Shown one piece after another: positions 6,125 through 6,217 of a stretch of 6,217 nucleotides of DNA (position 1 is the first letter of the stretch; each line of letters starts with the position of its first letter). The DNA is from Rickettsiales bacterium (GTDB taxonomy: Bacteria; Pseudomonadota; Alphaproteobacteria; Rickettsiales; UBA3002): assembly GCA_027489915.1 (NCBI GenBank), contig JAIXZB010000044.1, positions 1 through 6,217 on the forward strand, written 5' to 3'. A program made the position numbers and the translations under genes. The notes below the pieces were generated by a model. That model searched no databases. It saw only the letters and a program-made list of their open reading frames with translations, and had not been told where the DNA came from.

Positions 6125-6130
6125 CTATCA

Positions 6131-6217
6131 ATGCGCATCTCATCTTCTATCGCACTTATCACATCAGTAGTGATGCTTACAGCATGTGCAGGTCAACAAA
6201 ACGCGAATAACGCCTCA
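6131..6217 (+). CDS. Small lipoprotein, N-terminal part only
   Basis: Twenty-nine codons are open to the window edge, so the gene continues beyond it. The N-terminus is a type II (lipoprotein) signal peptide: Met-Arg, a hydrophobic core from about residue 7 to 17 (Ile-Ala-Leu-Ile-Thr-Ser-Val-Val-Met-Leu-Thr), then the lipobox Leu-Thr-Ala-Cys with the lipidated Cys at 19, followed by a Gln/Asn-rich linker. The residue at +2 after Cys is Ala rather than Asp, which argues against the inner-membrane retention signal known in enterobacteria. Pal-like, Rickettsia 17-kDa-like and other small lipoproteins start this way, so no family is named. The good Shine-Dalgarno supports the start. Confidence 0.75.
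   Translation, partial: MRISSSIALITSVVMLTACAGQQNANNAS

Noticed and set aside
5941..6162. Minus-strand open frame of 73 codons over the end of the oxidase-like gene and the leader
   Set aside because: No ribosome site, no recognisable features, and it spans a gene end, the leader and the lipoprotein start on the other strand.

Overview
The window looks like chromosomal DNA of an alphaproteobacterium with fairly low GC (roughly mid-40s percent by eye, not computed). Three things point there: a C4/Shemin-type 5-aminolevulinate synthase very close to the Rhodobacter enzyme, a COX15-type (type 2) heme A synthase, and a Phasin_2-family protein, which implies polyhydroxyalkanoate granules. I see no mobile element, CRISPR array, rRNA or tRNA. 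Gene packing is tight, and no gene-free stretch exceeds about 150 bases.

Layout. (1) 1-779, plus strand: the 3' end of a short-chain dehydrogenase overlaps by 4 bases (ATGA) a secreted chalcone-isomerase-like protein. Both resemble members of the cyclopropane-fatty-acid/DUF1365 membrane-lipid stress cluster, whose remainder would lie upstream of the window. (2) 780-1623, plus strand: a monocistronic phasin gene with its own sigma70-like promoter, TGC-rich repeats at the predicted transcription start, and a palindromic terminator. (3) 4557-1641, minus strand: a likely operon in the order GNAT acetyltransferase, ctaA/COX15 heme A synthase, hemA. It ends at the same terminator, which therefore works in both directions. 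(4) 4629-5978, plus strand, divergent from the heme operon: a stand-alone, 12-helix relative of heme-copper oxidase subunit I. (5) 6131-6217, plus strand: the first 29 codons of a small lipoprotein behind a structured leader.

How the genes fit together. hemA makes the first heme precursor and CtaA converts heme O to heme A for an aa3-type cytochrome oxidase encoded elsewhere. The divergent oxidase-like protein keeps the axial heme histidines of cbb3-type subunit I but lacks the adjacent His-His pair that completes the CuB site, so it is probably not a conventional oxidase. This is the most interesting item in an otherwise ordinary housekeeping region. The regulatory calls (a PhaR-like operator at the phasin promoter, an inverted repeat at hemA, a leader hairpin before the lipoprotein) are pattern-based suggestions of low to moderate confidence.
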